Positions 10,260-18,748 of a stretch of 64,000 bases of DNA are shown one piece after another (the first letter of the stretch is position 1; each line of letters starts with the position of its first letter). The stretch is from Westiellopsis prolifica IICB1 (lineage in GTDB: Bacteria; Cyanobacteriota; Cyanobacteriia; Cyanobacteriales; Nostocaceae), in assembly GCF_004323185.1 (NCBI RefSeq), contig NZ_NAPS01000002.1:2073731-2137730 (forward strand), read 5' to 3'. The notes under the pieces were generated by a model. That model was not told the origin of the DNA. It saw nothing but the letters and a program-made list of their open reading frames with translations, and searched no databases. The translations under genes were made by a program, and so were the position numbers.

Positions 10260-10316
10260 TGGTTATTTGTCATTTGTCAAATGACCAATGACCAATGACT
10301 AATGACTAATGACAAA
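10260..10316. repeat. Short tandem heptamer repeats (tgaccaa/tgactaa/tgacaaa)
   Basis: Short units such as aatgacc, aatgact and aatgaca are strung together between the two nucleotide-sugar genes, first in one orientation (atttgtcatttgtc) and then the other, so the tract can also fold. This is the short tandem repeat type common in heterocystous cyanobacteria. Confidence 0.8.
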
Positions 10317-10373
10317 TTTGCAGAAAACTTTTTTAAGAATTTAACCCCTAGCTAAAGTGAGGAATTAAGCAAA

Positions 10374-11765
10374 ATGCGTGTTTGTGTTATTGGTACTGGT
10401 TACGTTGGTTTAGTCACAGGGGCTTGCTTGGCTCACATTGGTCATGATGTGATCTGTGTAGATAACAACGAAGAGAAAGTTAAGCTCATGAAGTCTGGGC
10501 AATCGCCTATTTTCGAGCCTGGACTCTCAGAAATAATGCAAAATGCCATTGTAAACGGCAAAATCCAGTTTACCAGCGATCTTGGTGCGGGAGTCAACCA
10601 CGGAGAAATTTTGTTTATCGCTGTTGGAACACCCCCTCTACCAACTGGTGAAAGCGATACTCGTTATGTGGAAGCTGTTGCTCGTGGTATTGGGACTCAC
10701 CTTGATGGTGGCTATAAAGTAATTGTCAATAAATCTACCGTCCCGATTGGCTCTGGTGACTGGGTACGGATGATAGTTTTAGATGGTATTGCTGAACGCC
10801 AAAAAACACTCGTACCTGCTGGTGGAGGGCGTGATAATGAACAATTAACAGAAATTACAGCCCAGTTTGATGTAGTCAGTAACCCAGAGTTTTTGCGGGA
10901 AGGTTCAGCAGTTTATGATACCTTTAACCCGGATCGCATTGTTTTAGGTAGCAATAGCTCTAAAGCGATCGCCATGATGGAAGAATTATATACTCCAATT
11001 GTAGAGCGTAAATATGCTGAAGATCAGTCTTTACCTCCAGTACCAGTGTTGGTAACAGACTTGAGTTCCGCAGAAATGATTAAATATGCTGCTAATGCCT
11101 TCTTAGCAACTAAGATTAGTTTTATTAACGAAGTAGCAAACATTTGCGATCGCGTTGGTGCTGATGTTACCCAAGTAGCCAAAGGAATCGGCTTAGACTC
11201 TCGAATCGGAAGCAAATTCTTGAATGCTGGTATTGGTTGGGGTGGTTCTTGCTTCCCCAAAGATGTCTCAGCTTTGATTCACACCGCCGATGATTATGGC
11301 TACGAAGCTCAACTACTCAAAGCCTCAGTCAGCGTCAACCAACGCCAGCGCTTGATTGCTGTTGAAAAACTCCAGCAAGCCCTGAAAATTCTCAAAGGAA
11401 AAACAGTCGGACTACTCGGTCTGACCTTTAAACCTGATACCGACGACATGCGCGACGCCCCAGCACTCAACTTGATTGAGCAGTTAAATCGATTGGGAGC
11501 CAAAGTCAAAGCATATGACCCCCTTGTTTCCCAATCTGGTTTACGTGATGGTCTTTCTGGTGTATTAGTAGAAACCGATCCACAAAGACTAGCCGATGGT
11601 TGCGATGCTTTAGTAATTGTTACTGAATGGCAGCAATTCAGAACTCTTGACTATGCTCAGATGGCAAAATTGATGAACCACCCCGTCATGATTGATGGTC
11701 GTAACTTCCTCGATCCTGAAATTATGCTCAGAGCTGGTTTCCAATATATTGGAATTGGTCGGTAA
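10374..11765 (+). CDS. ugd: UDP-glucose 6-dehydrogenase
   Basis: This enzyme oxidises UDP-glucose to UDP-glucuronate with two NAD molecules. The 463-residue protein has the N-terminal Rossmann motif GTGYVGLVTG (residues 7-16), NPEFLREGSA (170-179), the lysine region EMIKYAANAFLA (Lys237), and the catalytic cysteine in GWGGSCFPKD (Cys293). The C-terminal UDP-binding domain has VGLLGLTFKPDTDDMRDAP. Length is normal for the family. It forms a two-gene unit with the upstream decarboxylase and feeds it substrate. Two hairpins follow the stop codon. Confidence 0.96.
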   Translation: MRVCVIGTGYVGLVTGACLAHIGHDVICVDNNEEKVKLMKSGQSPIFEPGLSEIMQNAIVNGKIQFTSDLGAGVNHGEILFIAVGTPPLPTGESDTRYVEAVARGIGTHLDGGYKVIVNKSTVPIGSGDWVRMIVLDGIAERQKTLVPAGGGRDNEQLTEITAQFDVVSNPEFLREGSAVYDTFNPDRIVLGSNSSKAIAMMEELYTPIVERKYAEDQSLPPVPVLVTDLSSAEMIKYAANAFLATKISFINEVANICDRVGADVTQVAKGIGLDSRIGSKFLNAGIGWGGSCFPKDVSALIHTADDYGYEAQLLKASVSVNQRQRLIAVEKLQQALKILKGKTVGLLGLTFKPDTDDMRDAPALNLIEQLNRLGAKVKAYDPLVSQSGLRDGLSGVLVETDPQRLADGCDALVIVTEWQQFRTLDYAQMAKLMNHPVMIDGRNFLDPEIMLRAGFQYIGIGR

Positions 11766-11772
11766 AAAAATT

Positions 11773-11804
11773 TAAAAGACACACAACAGCGAGTCTTTTT
11801 TTAA
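11773..11804 (+). terminator. Hairpin with T-run after ugd
   Basis: aaaagac and gtctttt pair around a 12-base loop and the right arm runs into ttttttt directly. This is a short intrinsic terminator candidate just after the ugd stop codon. Confidence 0.55.
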
Positions 11805-11809
11805 ATATA

Positions 11810-11846
11810 CCCACAGCTTGATGCTGTGGGATTTTTAACTTTTTCT
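11810..11846 (+). terminator. Intrinsic terminator after ugd
   Basis: A perfect 8-base stem (cccacagc / gctgtggg, loop ttgat) is followed by atttttaacttttt. It is stronger than the preceding hairpin and is the likely end of the two-gene nucleotide-sugar transcript. Confidence 0.75.
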
Positions 11847-11903
11847 GGTAATCAGCCGCAGACTATCCCAATAGCGTAGTGCTGATACCAATTTCCTTTA
11901 AAA

Positions 11904-11933
11904 GTACCAGACGTGCCATGGCACGTCTGGTAC
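11904..11933. repeat. Perfect 30-base palindrome
   Basis: Each half reads gtaccagacgtgcca, meeting at ccatgg, with no mismatch. The ccagac...gtctgg ends are shared with 11992-12015 and, imperfectly, 48287-48310, which points to a dispersed palindromic repeat family rather than a protein operator. Confidence 0.85.
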
Positions 11934-11991
11934 ATTATTTATGTGTCAATACGGTTCAGTTAAGGATTTTTAGTACCGAAAATTGATCTGG

Positions 11992-12015
11992 CCAGACGCG
12001 AAATTTCGCGTCTGG
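11992..12015. repeat. Perfect 24-base palindrome
   Basis: Each half reads ccagacgcgaaa, without mismatch. The outer bases match the 30-base palindrome 60 bases upstream while the centre (gcgaaatttcgc) matches the related agagacgcgaaa repeat type. It looks like a second family member. Confidence 0.85.
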
Positions 12016-12190
12016 TACAAAGGATTTTGGGCTTATCACCAAGCGTATTGATTTATGTGTATCGCGATTAACGTGAAATGGTATGAGAGTGATAAAATCT
12101 GTGCCAAGACCTCTACCGAAGTGATTTCAGGTATTCTGGTAGAGGTTATTGCTTATTTATTAACCTTTTACAATCAAGTAGGTAGATATC

Positions 12191-12958
12191 GTGGCACAGG
12201 CTTCGTCTTCTTGGCAGCAATTAATTGACCAGATCCTCGATTGGATGCTTCCAGAGTTCAAGTCAGGAGCTACAAAAAAGTTACCTCTAGAACGTTTCCG
12301 TGGTCCAGGAGGCGTTCTTGGGTTCCTGACTATAGTTGTGGCGATGCTATTGTGGAATTGGAAACTGCTGTTAGCTAGTAGTGCAGGTGTGGGGACAATG
12401 ATGTTTGTTTATTCCATGCAAGCATGGCATTGGCAGTTACACTGGTCTGAGATTAAAAAGTTTTTAAATAGTCCGAACCGTCGGCTAGCTCTAGCTGTGA
12501 TTAGTGGCGGTATAGCTTGCTTCAGCACTTACATGGCAACTGTAATTTGGTTAGAATCCAATAGCCATTGGCTGGCCGCAGGCGTAATTTTGCAAGGTTC
12601 AGCAACACTATTAACATTATTTTTATTGACATGGCAAATAGTTAGCATTTACGGAAATCAAGATGAAAATCAGTTAGATAATTTATTAAATAATCTCACC
12701 GAAAAAGATCCTCTCAAACGTTTAATCGCTATACGTTTGCTAACAAAATTAATCAATAAAAACCGAATTGATGCTTCCGAATTACAAAATATTGATCAAT
12801 GTTTAAGACTCCTGCTTTGTCATGAGGAAGAAGCAGCAATTCGAGAAGCAGCTTTTAGCAGTTTGCAGGTCTTGGAGCGAATGCAAATGCTTTCATCAAC
12901 TCCTGTAGCACTTAAAATACCTACCAAAACAAAGGTTAAAAGTCGGATTAGTTGTTAG
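12191..12958 (+). CDS. Membrane protein with C-terminal HEAT/armadillo-like helices
   Basis: The protein is 255 residues and probably starts at GTG. There are about four membrane segments between residues 42 and 160 (VLGFLTIVVAMLLWNW, LLASSAGVGTMMFVYSM, LALAVISGGIACFSTYM, GSATLLTLFLLTWQIVSIY). A cytosolic, helical C-terminal part follows (DPLKRLIAIRLLTKLI, EAAIREAAFSSLQVLERM) that resembles HEAT/armadillo repeats. Similar proteins are known in Nostocales as armadillo-type fold proteins without an assigned role. Heptamer repeats follow the stop codon. It may act as a membrane-tethered scaffold, but that is only inference. Confidence 0.8.
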   Translation: MAQASSSWQQLIDQILDWMLPEFKSGATKKLPLERFRGPGGVLGFLTIVVAMLLWNWKLLLASSAGVGTMMFVYSMQAWHWQLHWSEIKKFLNSPNRRLALAVISGGIACFSTYMATVIWLESNSHWLAAGVILQGSATLLTLFLLTWQIVSIYGNQDENQLDNLLNNLTEKDPLKRLIAIRLLTKLINKNRIDASELQNIDQCLRLLLCHEEEAAIREAAFSSLQVLERMQMLSSTPVALKIPTKTKVKSRISC

Positions 12959-12965
12959 TCAACCA

Positions 12966-13011
12966 ATTTTAGATTTTAGATTTTGGATTTTGGATTTTGG
13001 ATTTTGGATTA
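12966..13011. repeat. Tandem heptamer repeat (attttgg/atttta g)
   Basis: At least six copies of a 7-base unit (ttttaga then ttttgga) lie between two convergent genes. Low-complexity heptamer array; no gene. Confidence 0.85.
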
Positions 13012-13012
13012 A

Positions 13013-13762
13013 CTATTGACTAATTTGATGCAGTCTACCGTTACGGATTTGTACCACACGATGACTGCATCTGCGGACTAGTTGCTCATCATGAGTAGTA
13101 ACAATTACTGTTGCTCCAAAGGAATTTAACTTTTGAAGAATCTGTATTATTTGCCAGGAGTTGTCAGGGTCAAGATTACCGGTTGGTTCATCAGCTAAAA
13201 GTATTGGTGGGGTTGCTATGATTGCTCTGGCAATACTCACCCGTTGTTGTTCTCCCCCAGACAATTGTCCAGGAAAACAGTCAGCTTTATTCAGCAAACC
13301 CACTAACTTTAACGTCGGTTCTAGACGTCGTTGAATTTCTTTACGGGTGTATCCTTGTGCTTGCAAGACAACAGCGACATTTTCTGATACAGTTCTTTGA
13401 GGGATGAGTTTGTAGTCTTGAAACACAATGCCAATACGGCGTCGAAATAACGATAAGCGATCGCCCCGTAACGAACCCACATCACACCCATCAACTATTA
13501 CTTTTCCTTGTGTTGGTAACTCTTCGCCATACAGCAGTTTCAACAGTGTAGACTTACCAGAACCACTAGAGCCTGTAACAAATAAAAATTCACCCTGTTT
13601 TACTTCCAAATTCATATCTAACAGAGCATTATGACCGTTGAAATATGTTTTTGCAGTTGAGTGTAATTGCACCATCAGCTCAATATTAGGCTGTTGAGTA
13701 TCACTGTCTTGAATATGAGTAAATTTGTCAGACCTCACTTTCTGTGATATCACTGTTGGCAT
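13013..13762 (-). CDS. ftsE: FtsE-like cell-division ABC ATPase
   Basis: This is an ABC ATP-binding protein. The Walker A is GSSGSGKST, the Q-loop region is GIVFQDYKLIPQRTVSENVA, the signature is LSGGEQQRVSIARAI, and the Walker B is [11 protein letters not shown] with TTHD after it. The FQDYKLIPQRTV stretch and short length fit FtsE, which pairs with the membrane protein FtsX to control peptidoglycan hydrolases at the septum. No ftsX is adjacent, so the pairing is inferred. I chose the ATG at 13762, 17 codons inside the longest frame, because gaag lies upstream and the extra N-terminus is cysteine-rich and atypical. It is convergent with the membrane protein gene across a heptamer array. Confidence 0.8.
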   Translation of the reverse strand: MPTVISQKVRSDKFTHIQDSDTQQPNIELMVQLHSTAKTYFNGHNALLDMNLEVKQGEFLFVTGSSGSGKSTLLKLLYGEELPTQGKVIVDGCDVGSLRGDRLSLFRRRIGIVFQDYKLIPQRTVSENVAVVLQAQGYTRKEIQRRLEPTLKLVGLLNKADCFPGQLSGGEQQRVSIARAIIATPPILLADEPTGNLDPDNSWQIIQILQKLNSFGATVIVTTHDEQLVRRCSHRVVQIRNGRLHQISQ

Positions 13763-13849
13763 TGCTATTTCTTCACACCCACAACTAAAAATGCATAAAA
13801 TAATGATTCCCAAGTAATACCCAGGAATCTCATAATTAGTGGTTAATCA

Positions 13850-13978
13850 TTGGGGATAGGGGATCAGGGATCGGGGATTGGGGACAAGAAAGATAAGGGA
13901 GACAAGGGAGACAAGAAAGACAAGGGAGAATTATTTAACAAGTCTTTTCCCAATCCCCGATCCCCAATCCCCGACCCC
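13850..13978. repeat. Low-complexity inverted repeat (ggggattgggga / tccccaatcccc)
   Basis: G-rich units (ggggatcagggatcggg, gattggggac) on the left are complemented by C-rich units on the right (cccaatccccgatcc), with gggagacaa repeats between. The two blocks could form a long hairpin. It separates two genes transcribed in the same direction. Similar G-rich or C-rich tracts occur at 40400-40480 and 59196-59270. Confidence 0.75.
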
Positions 13979-13986
13979 TAAAAAAT

Positions 13987-14745
13987 TCACTGACTGATTG
14001 CTTCTCTGACGGTCAAACCATAAATCAAAGATTTCAGGGCAAATTTAGGTAAAGCCAACATTCGTCGCCAACGCCAAGGTTCTTTGTATAGTCGGTATAG
14101 CCACTCTAAATGATTGTTTCCCAACCAAGCAGGAGCGCGAGTCTTTGTCCCTGACCAAATGTCAAAACTTCCACCAACGCCGATCCAAATTGCTTGGGGA
14201 CACAAATGGCGGTTTTGAGAAATCCACAACTCTTGACGTGGTACACCCAAACCAACAAAAATAACTTTTGGCTGGACTTGAGCAAGAGTTTGTCGTAATA
14301 GTTCTTCTTCTGCTGGGGAATGGAACCCAGAATGTGTTCCTGCTATTGTCAAACTCGGAATTTTCCCCTGCCAAAAATCTGCGGCTTTTGCAGCAACTCC
14401 TGGCGCGCCACCATAGAAAAATAGCTTTGCGTCCCTTTGTTTTTCTCCAATTTCTCGTAACAGTGTCTCTGCTAGCTCGATTCCAGGAATCCGTTGCACT
14501 TTTTGTCCGCGTAGCCACCGCAAAAATAGAACTACTCCTGCTCCATCTGGTATGACTAGTTCAGCGGTTTTAATGACCTCAGCTAGAGATTTGTTTTGTT
14601 CAGCCTGCATGGTCATTTCAGCATTGAGCGTAATTACATGCGCTCCCATACCTTGTTGCAAGCTTTTTAGCAACCAGCTTGGATAATCTGTCATGATATG
14701 AACTGGTAGCCCCAACACCGAAAACACTTTAGGCGGTTTAAACAT
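13987..14745 (-). CDS. WecB/TagA/CpsF family glycosyltransferase
   Basis: This GT26 membrane-associated transferase of 252 residues adds an N-acetylmannosamine-type sugar to undecaprenyl-linked N-acetylglucosamine in cell-surface polymer synthesis. Family motifs seen are ITLNAEMTM (residues 38-46), IPDGAGVVLFLRW with the likely catalytic Asp67, LFFYGGAPGVA, VGLGVPRQELWI, and GVGGSFDIWSGTKTRAPAW. The basic C-terminus (EWLYRLYKEPWRWRRMLALP) is the usual membrane-binding tail. The sugar specificity cannot be read from sequence. It lies near nucleotide-sugar genes, which fits a role in envelope polysaccharide, but it is not in their operon. Confidence 0.9.
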   Translation of the reverse strand: MFKPPKVFSVLGLPVHIMTDYPSWLLKSLQQGMGAHVITLNAEMTMQAEQNKSLAEVIKTAELVIPDGAGVVLFLRWLRGQKVQRIPGIELAETLLREIGEKQRDAKLFFYGGAPGVAAKAADFWQGKIPSLTIAGTHSGFHSPAEEELLRQTLAQVQPKVIFVGLGVPRQELWISQNRHLCPQAIWIGVGGSFDIWSGTKTRAPAWLGNNHLEWLYRLYKEPWRWRRMLALPKFALKSLIYGLTVREAISQ

Positions 14746-15230
14746 AGCCTAGTCTTGAGTAGCCTCACACCAATGTCCATCGAACGATAGTTTAACAAAT
14801 TTTTGTAAATAGAGATTTACAAAAAAATGCGTATTTTAGAATACAACTTTTGACTCAATAAACTTTAGATATATTCTGTCTGCGAATAGATTTCAAGCTA
14901 AGTTAAGTGATCTCATGGTCTAAGTTTAGATTGTGTTATCAAATACAAAGTAATTTCAAAGACAGTGCCATGAAATTTCAAAGCACAAGATGAGATTTAA
15001 AACCATTAAGCAATCAGTCAATCACGGGAAAATCCCTCTATGTAGTATGAAAATATGACTCCTCCGACATCCTTACAGCCCCACACCCATTTTGAAGACA
15101 ACTAAACTCAAACAAATTCAACAATTCAAATTACAAATTCAGAATTCGCAACTAGTTTGCACTCCATCTTCTGAAACTTTTTAGTAAACTCAATCTTACA
15201 CAGTTAAGAGTGTAATGGGCAGAATCGACT
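14746..15230. other. Spacer between divergent genes
   Basis: A 485-base gap between the glycosyltransferase and the response-regulator genes. It is AT-rich with tracts of acaaattca. Apart from the inverted repeat at 15196-15215, nothing stands out. Confidence 0.55.
15196..15215. promoter_or_regulatory. Inverted repeat before response-regulator gene
   Basis: ttacac and gtgtaa are separated by 8 bases and end 15 bases before the ATG of the NarL-type regulator. Position and symmetry would suit an operator, perhaps autoregulatory, but this rests on sequence symmetry alone. Confidence 0.3.
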
Positions 15231-15947
15231 ATGAATAAAATTCGCGTGGCATTGATAGAAGATCATGATCTCACCCGTGTAGGCATCAAAATCGCGCTAC
15301 AGCAAAGGGAAGATATAGAAGTGGTGGGAGAAGCTGCTAACGCCGCCGATGGCATCAGATTATTAAAAACATTACACCCAGATATTGCAATTGTAGACAT
15401 TGGCTTACCAGATAAAGATGGCATTGAACTTACACGAGATGTAAAAGCACTTGCCAATGGAGAAGAAGGGGTAAAGGTATTAATTTTAACGCTGCGTGAT
15501 AATAAAGAAGCGGTTCTAGCTGCCTTTGCTGCTGGGGCAGACTCCTATTGCATGAAGGATATTAAGTTCGATAATTTACCAGAGGCTGTGCGTGTTACTT
15601 ACAATGGCAATGCTTGGATCGATCCAGCGATCGCACGCATTGTATTACAACAAGCACAACAAAATCCATTGAAAATGGAAATGACGACAGAGACTAAAAC
15701 GTCGGTGCAAAATTTAGAAACAACTAGCACCGATGAAGATTTAATTGACCCCTATACCCTGACAGAAAGAGAATTAGAAGTATTACAACTGATTGTAGAA
15801 GGTTGTAGTAATGCTGTAATTGCAGAGAGGCTTTATATCACGGTTGGAACTGTTAAAACTCATGTTCGTAATATTTTAAACAAACTATGTGCAGACGACC
15901 GCACCCAAGCGGCGGTTAGGGCTTTGCGTTCTGGATTAGTAGGATAA
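15231..15947 (+). CDS. NarL/LuxR-type response regulator
   Basis: This two-component regulator has 238 residues. The receiver domain (about 4-125) has ALIEDHDLTR with acidic residues 10-11, the phosphoacceptor Asp56 (AIVDIGLPDKDG) and the switch lysine in YCMKDI. After a glutamine- and threonine-rich linker (about 138-170), the GerE/LuxR helix-turn-helix (about 178-225) has LTERELEVLQLIVEGCSN and ITVGTVKTHVRNIL. It should bind DNA when phosphorylated. No histidine kinase is adjacent. The REC-SpoIIE phosphatase gene follows 219 bases downstream in the same direction and could be part of the same signalling route, though a separate transcript is likely. Confidence 0.93.
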   Translation: MNKIRVALIEDHDLTRVGIKIALQQREDIEVVGEAANAADGIRLLKTLHPDIAIVDIGLPDKDGIELTRDVKALANGEEGVKVLILTLRDNKEAVLAAFAAGADSYCMKDIKFDNLPEAVRVTYNGNAWIDPAIARIVLQQAQQNPLKMEMTTETKTSVQNLETTSTDEDLIDPYTLTERELEVLQLIVEGCSNAVIAERLYITVGTVKTHVRNILNKLCADDRTQAAVRALRSGLVG

Positions 15948-16097
15948 GCTAAAAAACGGGTGTGCAATAGTTTGAATTACCTATTGTATACAAGTAAATG
16001 TACTAAATTTTTTTCAGTCATATGTGTTAAAAATGAGTGAATTATCTTGAATAAAGTCTTTCTTAGCGTTCAAATGACCAATAATTCATTGACGATA

Positions 16098-16143
16098 CAA
16101 GAAAGCGGATTTATTTGTGAATCAATCCGTAATCTAAAATCCA
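16098..16143. repeat. Direct repeat copy 1 (aaagcggatttat...gaatcaatcc)
   Basis: The sequence aaagcggatttat, then tgtgaatcaatcc and aaaatcca, recurs at 18416-18455. The two copies bracket the SpoIIE phosphatase and anti-sigma kinase genes. Confidence 0.6.
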
Positions 16144-16166
16144 AAATTGTTTGACGATAGGGTGTA

Positions 16167-17891
16167 ATGATGCCATTACGCCATCTCGCCACTAAAATAT
16201 CTGGAATAGTGAAGTCAAATATGACTGGGACAGATGTCGAAAAACTTAAATTGATGGTGGTAGATGATGAGCCAGATAACTTAGAACTACTCTACCGGAC
16301 TTTTAGGCGAGACTTTCAAGTCTACAGAGCAAATCACGCTTTGAAAGCACTGGAAATTTTGGAAAAAGAAGGCGAAATGGCTGTGATTATCTCTGACCAA
16401 AGAATGCCAGAGATGAATGGCACAGAGTTTTTGGGCTTGACTGTAGAGCATTTTCCTGATACGATACGCATCTTACTTACAGGTTTTACCGATGTTGAAG
16501 ATTTAGTTGATGCCATTAACTCAGGTCAAGTCTTCAAATATATTACTAAACCTTGGAAACCGGAACGACTCAAAGTCATTGTTGAGCAAGCAGCGGACAC
16601 CTATCGGCTAGTCAAAAAGCGTACTCAAGAGTTACGCCGCGCCCTACGAAGAGAATCATTATTTAATGCTGTCACCACTGCAATACGCGAGTCTCTGGAC
16701 TACTCCAGTATGTTGGAGAAAATTGTTGCTACGATTGGTCAGTCTTTTAAAACTAGTTATTGCTTGCTTAAACCAGTAGAAAGCAATTGCTTGTCATCAA
16801 ATCAGTTTTCCTACTTGGATTCTCAAAATCTTTGTTCCTGTGAAGCTTTCGATGTTAGTTTTTTGATTGAAAAAGTTCTCCAAACTCAGCATTATCAACA
16901 TGGTCAATATATATATGAGGGTAATCCTTATTACGAATTAGCTGTGCCACTTACTTATCAGCAACATCTGCTTGCTGTTCTGGCTCTCTATCAATCAGGA
17001 CGCGATCGCCCTTGGCCAGATGAGGATATTCAGCTAATTACAGGTGTGGCTGAACAAGCAGCCCTAGCCCTTTCTCAAGCAAAACTATACCAAAGTCTTC
17101 AGGAAAAGCAAGAGCAGATCCGAACTGAATTAGAAGTTGCTCGTCAAATTCAAAATAATCTGCTACGCCAAAGCTTACCTGATATCAAAGACGCAAAGGT
17201 ACAAGCTTGTTGTTACCCCGCTCATGAAGTCGGGGGAGATTTTTTTGAAGTGTTTGTCCATCCTAAAGGAGATTTATGGTTAGCAGTAGGTGATGTTTCC
17301 GGGAAAGGAGTACCGGCTGCTTTGTTTATGGCTAGTGCAATTTCGGTGTTACGCCGTGAATTATCTCAAGAAACACCAGCCATGCCAAACATCGTCATTC
17401 AAAATCTTAATCAAGCTTTAGGTGATGACTTAATTAGTAGCAATTGCTTCATCACTCTCATTTTAGCCCGATATACCCCCACCACTAGAGAACTTGTTTA
17501 TGCCAATGCAGGTCACATATATCCTCTGTTGTGGTCTCGCAACACTGATACAAAAAATCCCCACTACCTAAAAATACGTAGTATTCCCTTGGGTATTTTA
17601 CCAAAATGGCAAGCAGATTTTGGTCAATTATTTCTTGCTCCTAAAGATATTCTACTGTTTACCAGTGATGGAATTACTGAAGCCACAGTGACAAAAAAGA
17701 GTCATACAGCCGAAAATTCTCTTAATTGTGTGAAGCAAAATCATCGTTCCATGCTACATCTCGATGGTCTTTGGCAACTCTTGCAACAAGAAACTCAACC
17801 ATTATCTCTCAATAAATTGTTGGCTCGTATTCAAGCTGACAACCATATCCAAGAAGATGACCAGACCATACTTTCACTGGAGGTTTTTTAA
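16167..17891 (+). CDS. Response-regulator-controlled PP2C (SpoIIE) phosphatase with GAF domain
   Basis: This 574-residue signalling protein begins with a receiver domain (about 26-145): VVDDEPDN, phosphoacceptor Asp77 in IISDQRMPEMNG, and KPWKPERL, typical of RpfG-type receivers. A GAF-like sensor domain follows at about 160-305, then a short coiled coil (QEKQEQIRTELEVARQIQNN). The SpoIIE/PP2C phosphatase domain is at about 340-574, with metal-binding GGDFFEVF, VGDVSGKGVPAALFMA and LLFTSDGITEA. Such proteins dephosphorylate an anti-sigma-factor antagonist. The RsbW-like kinase gene begins 3 bases after the stop, so they are co-transcribed and form a partner-switching pair. No STAS protein sits next to them; one lies at 49240. 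Confidence 0.93.
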   Translation: MMPLRHLATKISGIVKSNMTGTDVEKLKLMVVDDEPDNLELLYRTFRRDFQVYRANHALKALEILEKEGEMAVIISDQRMPEMNGTEFLGLTVEHFPDTIRILLTGFTDVEDLVDAINSGQVFKYITKPWKPERLKVIVEQAADTYRLVKKRTQELRRALRRESLFNAVTTAIRESLDYSSMLEKIVATIGQSFKTSYCLLKPVESNCLSSNQFSYLDSQNLCSCEAFDVSFLIEKVLQTQHYQHGQYIYEGNPYYELAVPLTYQQHLLAVLALYQSGRDRPWPDEDIQLITGVAEQAALALSQAKLYQSLQEKQEQIRTELEVARQIQNNLLRQSLPDIKDAKVQACCYPAHEVGGDFFEVFVHPKGDLWLAVGDVSGKGVPAALFMASAISVLRRELSQETPAMPNIVIQNLNQALGDDLISSNCFITLILARYTPTTRELVYANAGHIYPLLWSRNTDTKNPHYLKIRSIPLGILPKWQADFGQLFLAPKDILLFTSDGITEATVTKKSHTAENSLNCVKQNHRSMLHLDGLWQLLQQETQPLSLNKLLARIQADNHIQEDDQTILSLEVF

Positions 17892-17894
17892 GCA

Positions 17895-18317
17895 ATGAAA
17901 AGTGAACTTCATATACCAAGCGACCTGAAGTTTTTAGGTATCGTCGAAAACTGGTTGTTGGGATGTTTGGAAGTCCAATTTAAAGAATCGATTGATTGGT
18001 CACGACAATCAAGTCGTCTACGACTAGCTTTGGTAGAAGCTTACTCCAACGTCGTGCGTCATGCCCATAAAGACCAACCCTATTTACCAGTTTTAATTCG
18101 TTTAGAATTAAAAGACCGAGATATAGCCCTAGAAGTTTGGGATCGTGGTGAAGGTTTCGACTTATCCAACTATTTACCTCCTAGCCCCAACGACAAAAAA
18201 GAAGGTGGCTATGGTTGGCTGATTATGAATCGTCTCATGGATAAAGTCGAGTACAAGTTACAGATTGATGGTTATAACTGTCTCAAGCTACAAGTGAGCG
18301 TCACAGAAACTGCTTAA
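17895..18317 (+). CDS. RsbW-like anti-sigma factor serine kinase
   Basis: This 140-residue GHKL ATP-binding protein has the N-box LVEAYSNVVRHAH (Glu48, Asn52), the G1 box VWDRGEGFDL (Asp83, Gly85, Gly87) and the G2 region GGYGWLIMNRLMDKVEY. In the partner-switching scheme it would bind a sigma factor or other target and phosphorylate the STAS antagonist, which the upstream SpoIIE phosphatase would reverse. It starts 3 bases after the phosphatase stop. The length fits the family. The target is unknown; cyanobacterial versions may control outputs other than sigma factors. Confidence 0.9.
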   Translation: MKSELHIPSDLKFLGIVENWLLGCLEVQFKESIDWSRQSSRLRLALVEAYSNVVRHAHKDQPYLPVLIRLELKDRDIALEVWDRGEGFDLSNYLPPSPNDKKEGGYGWLIMNRLMDKVEYKLQIDGYNCLKLQVSVTETA

Positions 18318-18748
18318 TATCAGTCTCCTTGAATATCGGTAATCGATCATTGGTAATCGCTAATTGGGTATTAGACTCAGTGTATTGTTGAGTGATAATT
18401 CCGATTAGGGTACAACAAAGCGGATTTATCCGTGGAATCAATCCAAAATCCACGCATCCAATGACAAATATTTATATTAAGAAGTATTAACTAAATTAAT
18501 AACTTTTGCAAAAATTATTTGATTTATAGGTGATATTTATCAAAGAATAAAAATATGTAAGATGACCAAACCGTCTGTAATTTCAACAAGCGCAACTTTA
18601 TCAGGCTTGTCTGTAGGATGTTGCGTGACTTGGTAGGGCATCAGTTATGGATAGAATCGGTGCGATCGCAAGTCCAAAAATCGACTTTGCATGTGTCCGA
18701 TAGAAGTTATCGCTCAGAATATTGCATAACAAAATCACTGTTTCAACT
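18318..18748. other. Spacer with dispersed repeat
   Basis: This gap of about 430 bases follows the anti-sigma kinase gene. It holds the second copy of the direct repeat (18416-18455) and AT-rich sequence. A frame at 18618-18809 is a shadow with no ribosome site. I see no clear terminator. Confidence 0.5.
18416..18455. repeat. Direct repeat copy 2 (aaagcggatttat...gaatcaatcc)
   Basis: This matches the copy at 16098-16143, including aaagcggatttat and gaatcaatcc. The segment gcggatttatccg could form a small hairpin here but is decayed in copy 1. Confidence 0.6.

Larger units (their letters stand above)
11847..12190. other. Spacer with two perfect palindromes
   Basis: This is the remainder of the gap between ugd and the next gene. 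It holds no gene. It carries the palindromes at 11904-11933 and 11992-12015, which share the ccagacg/cgtctgg ends. The stretch accgaagtgatttcagg before 12135 shows no clear promoter. Confidence 0.6.

Noticed and set aside
10260-10316. Heptamer tracts as CRISPR or origin iterons
   Set aside because: Units of 7 bases without spacers appear in many gaps; no replication gene lies near any of them.
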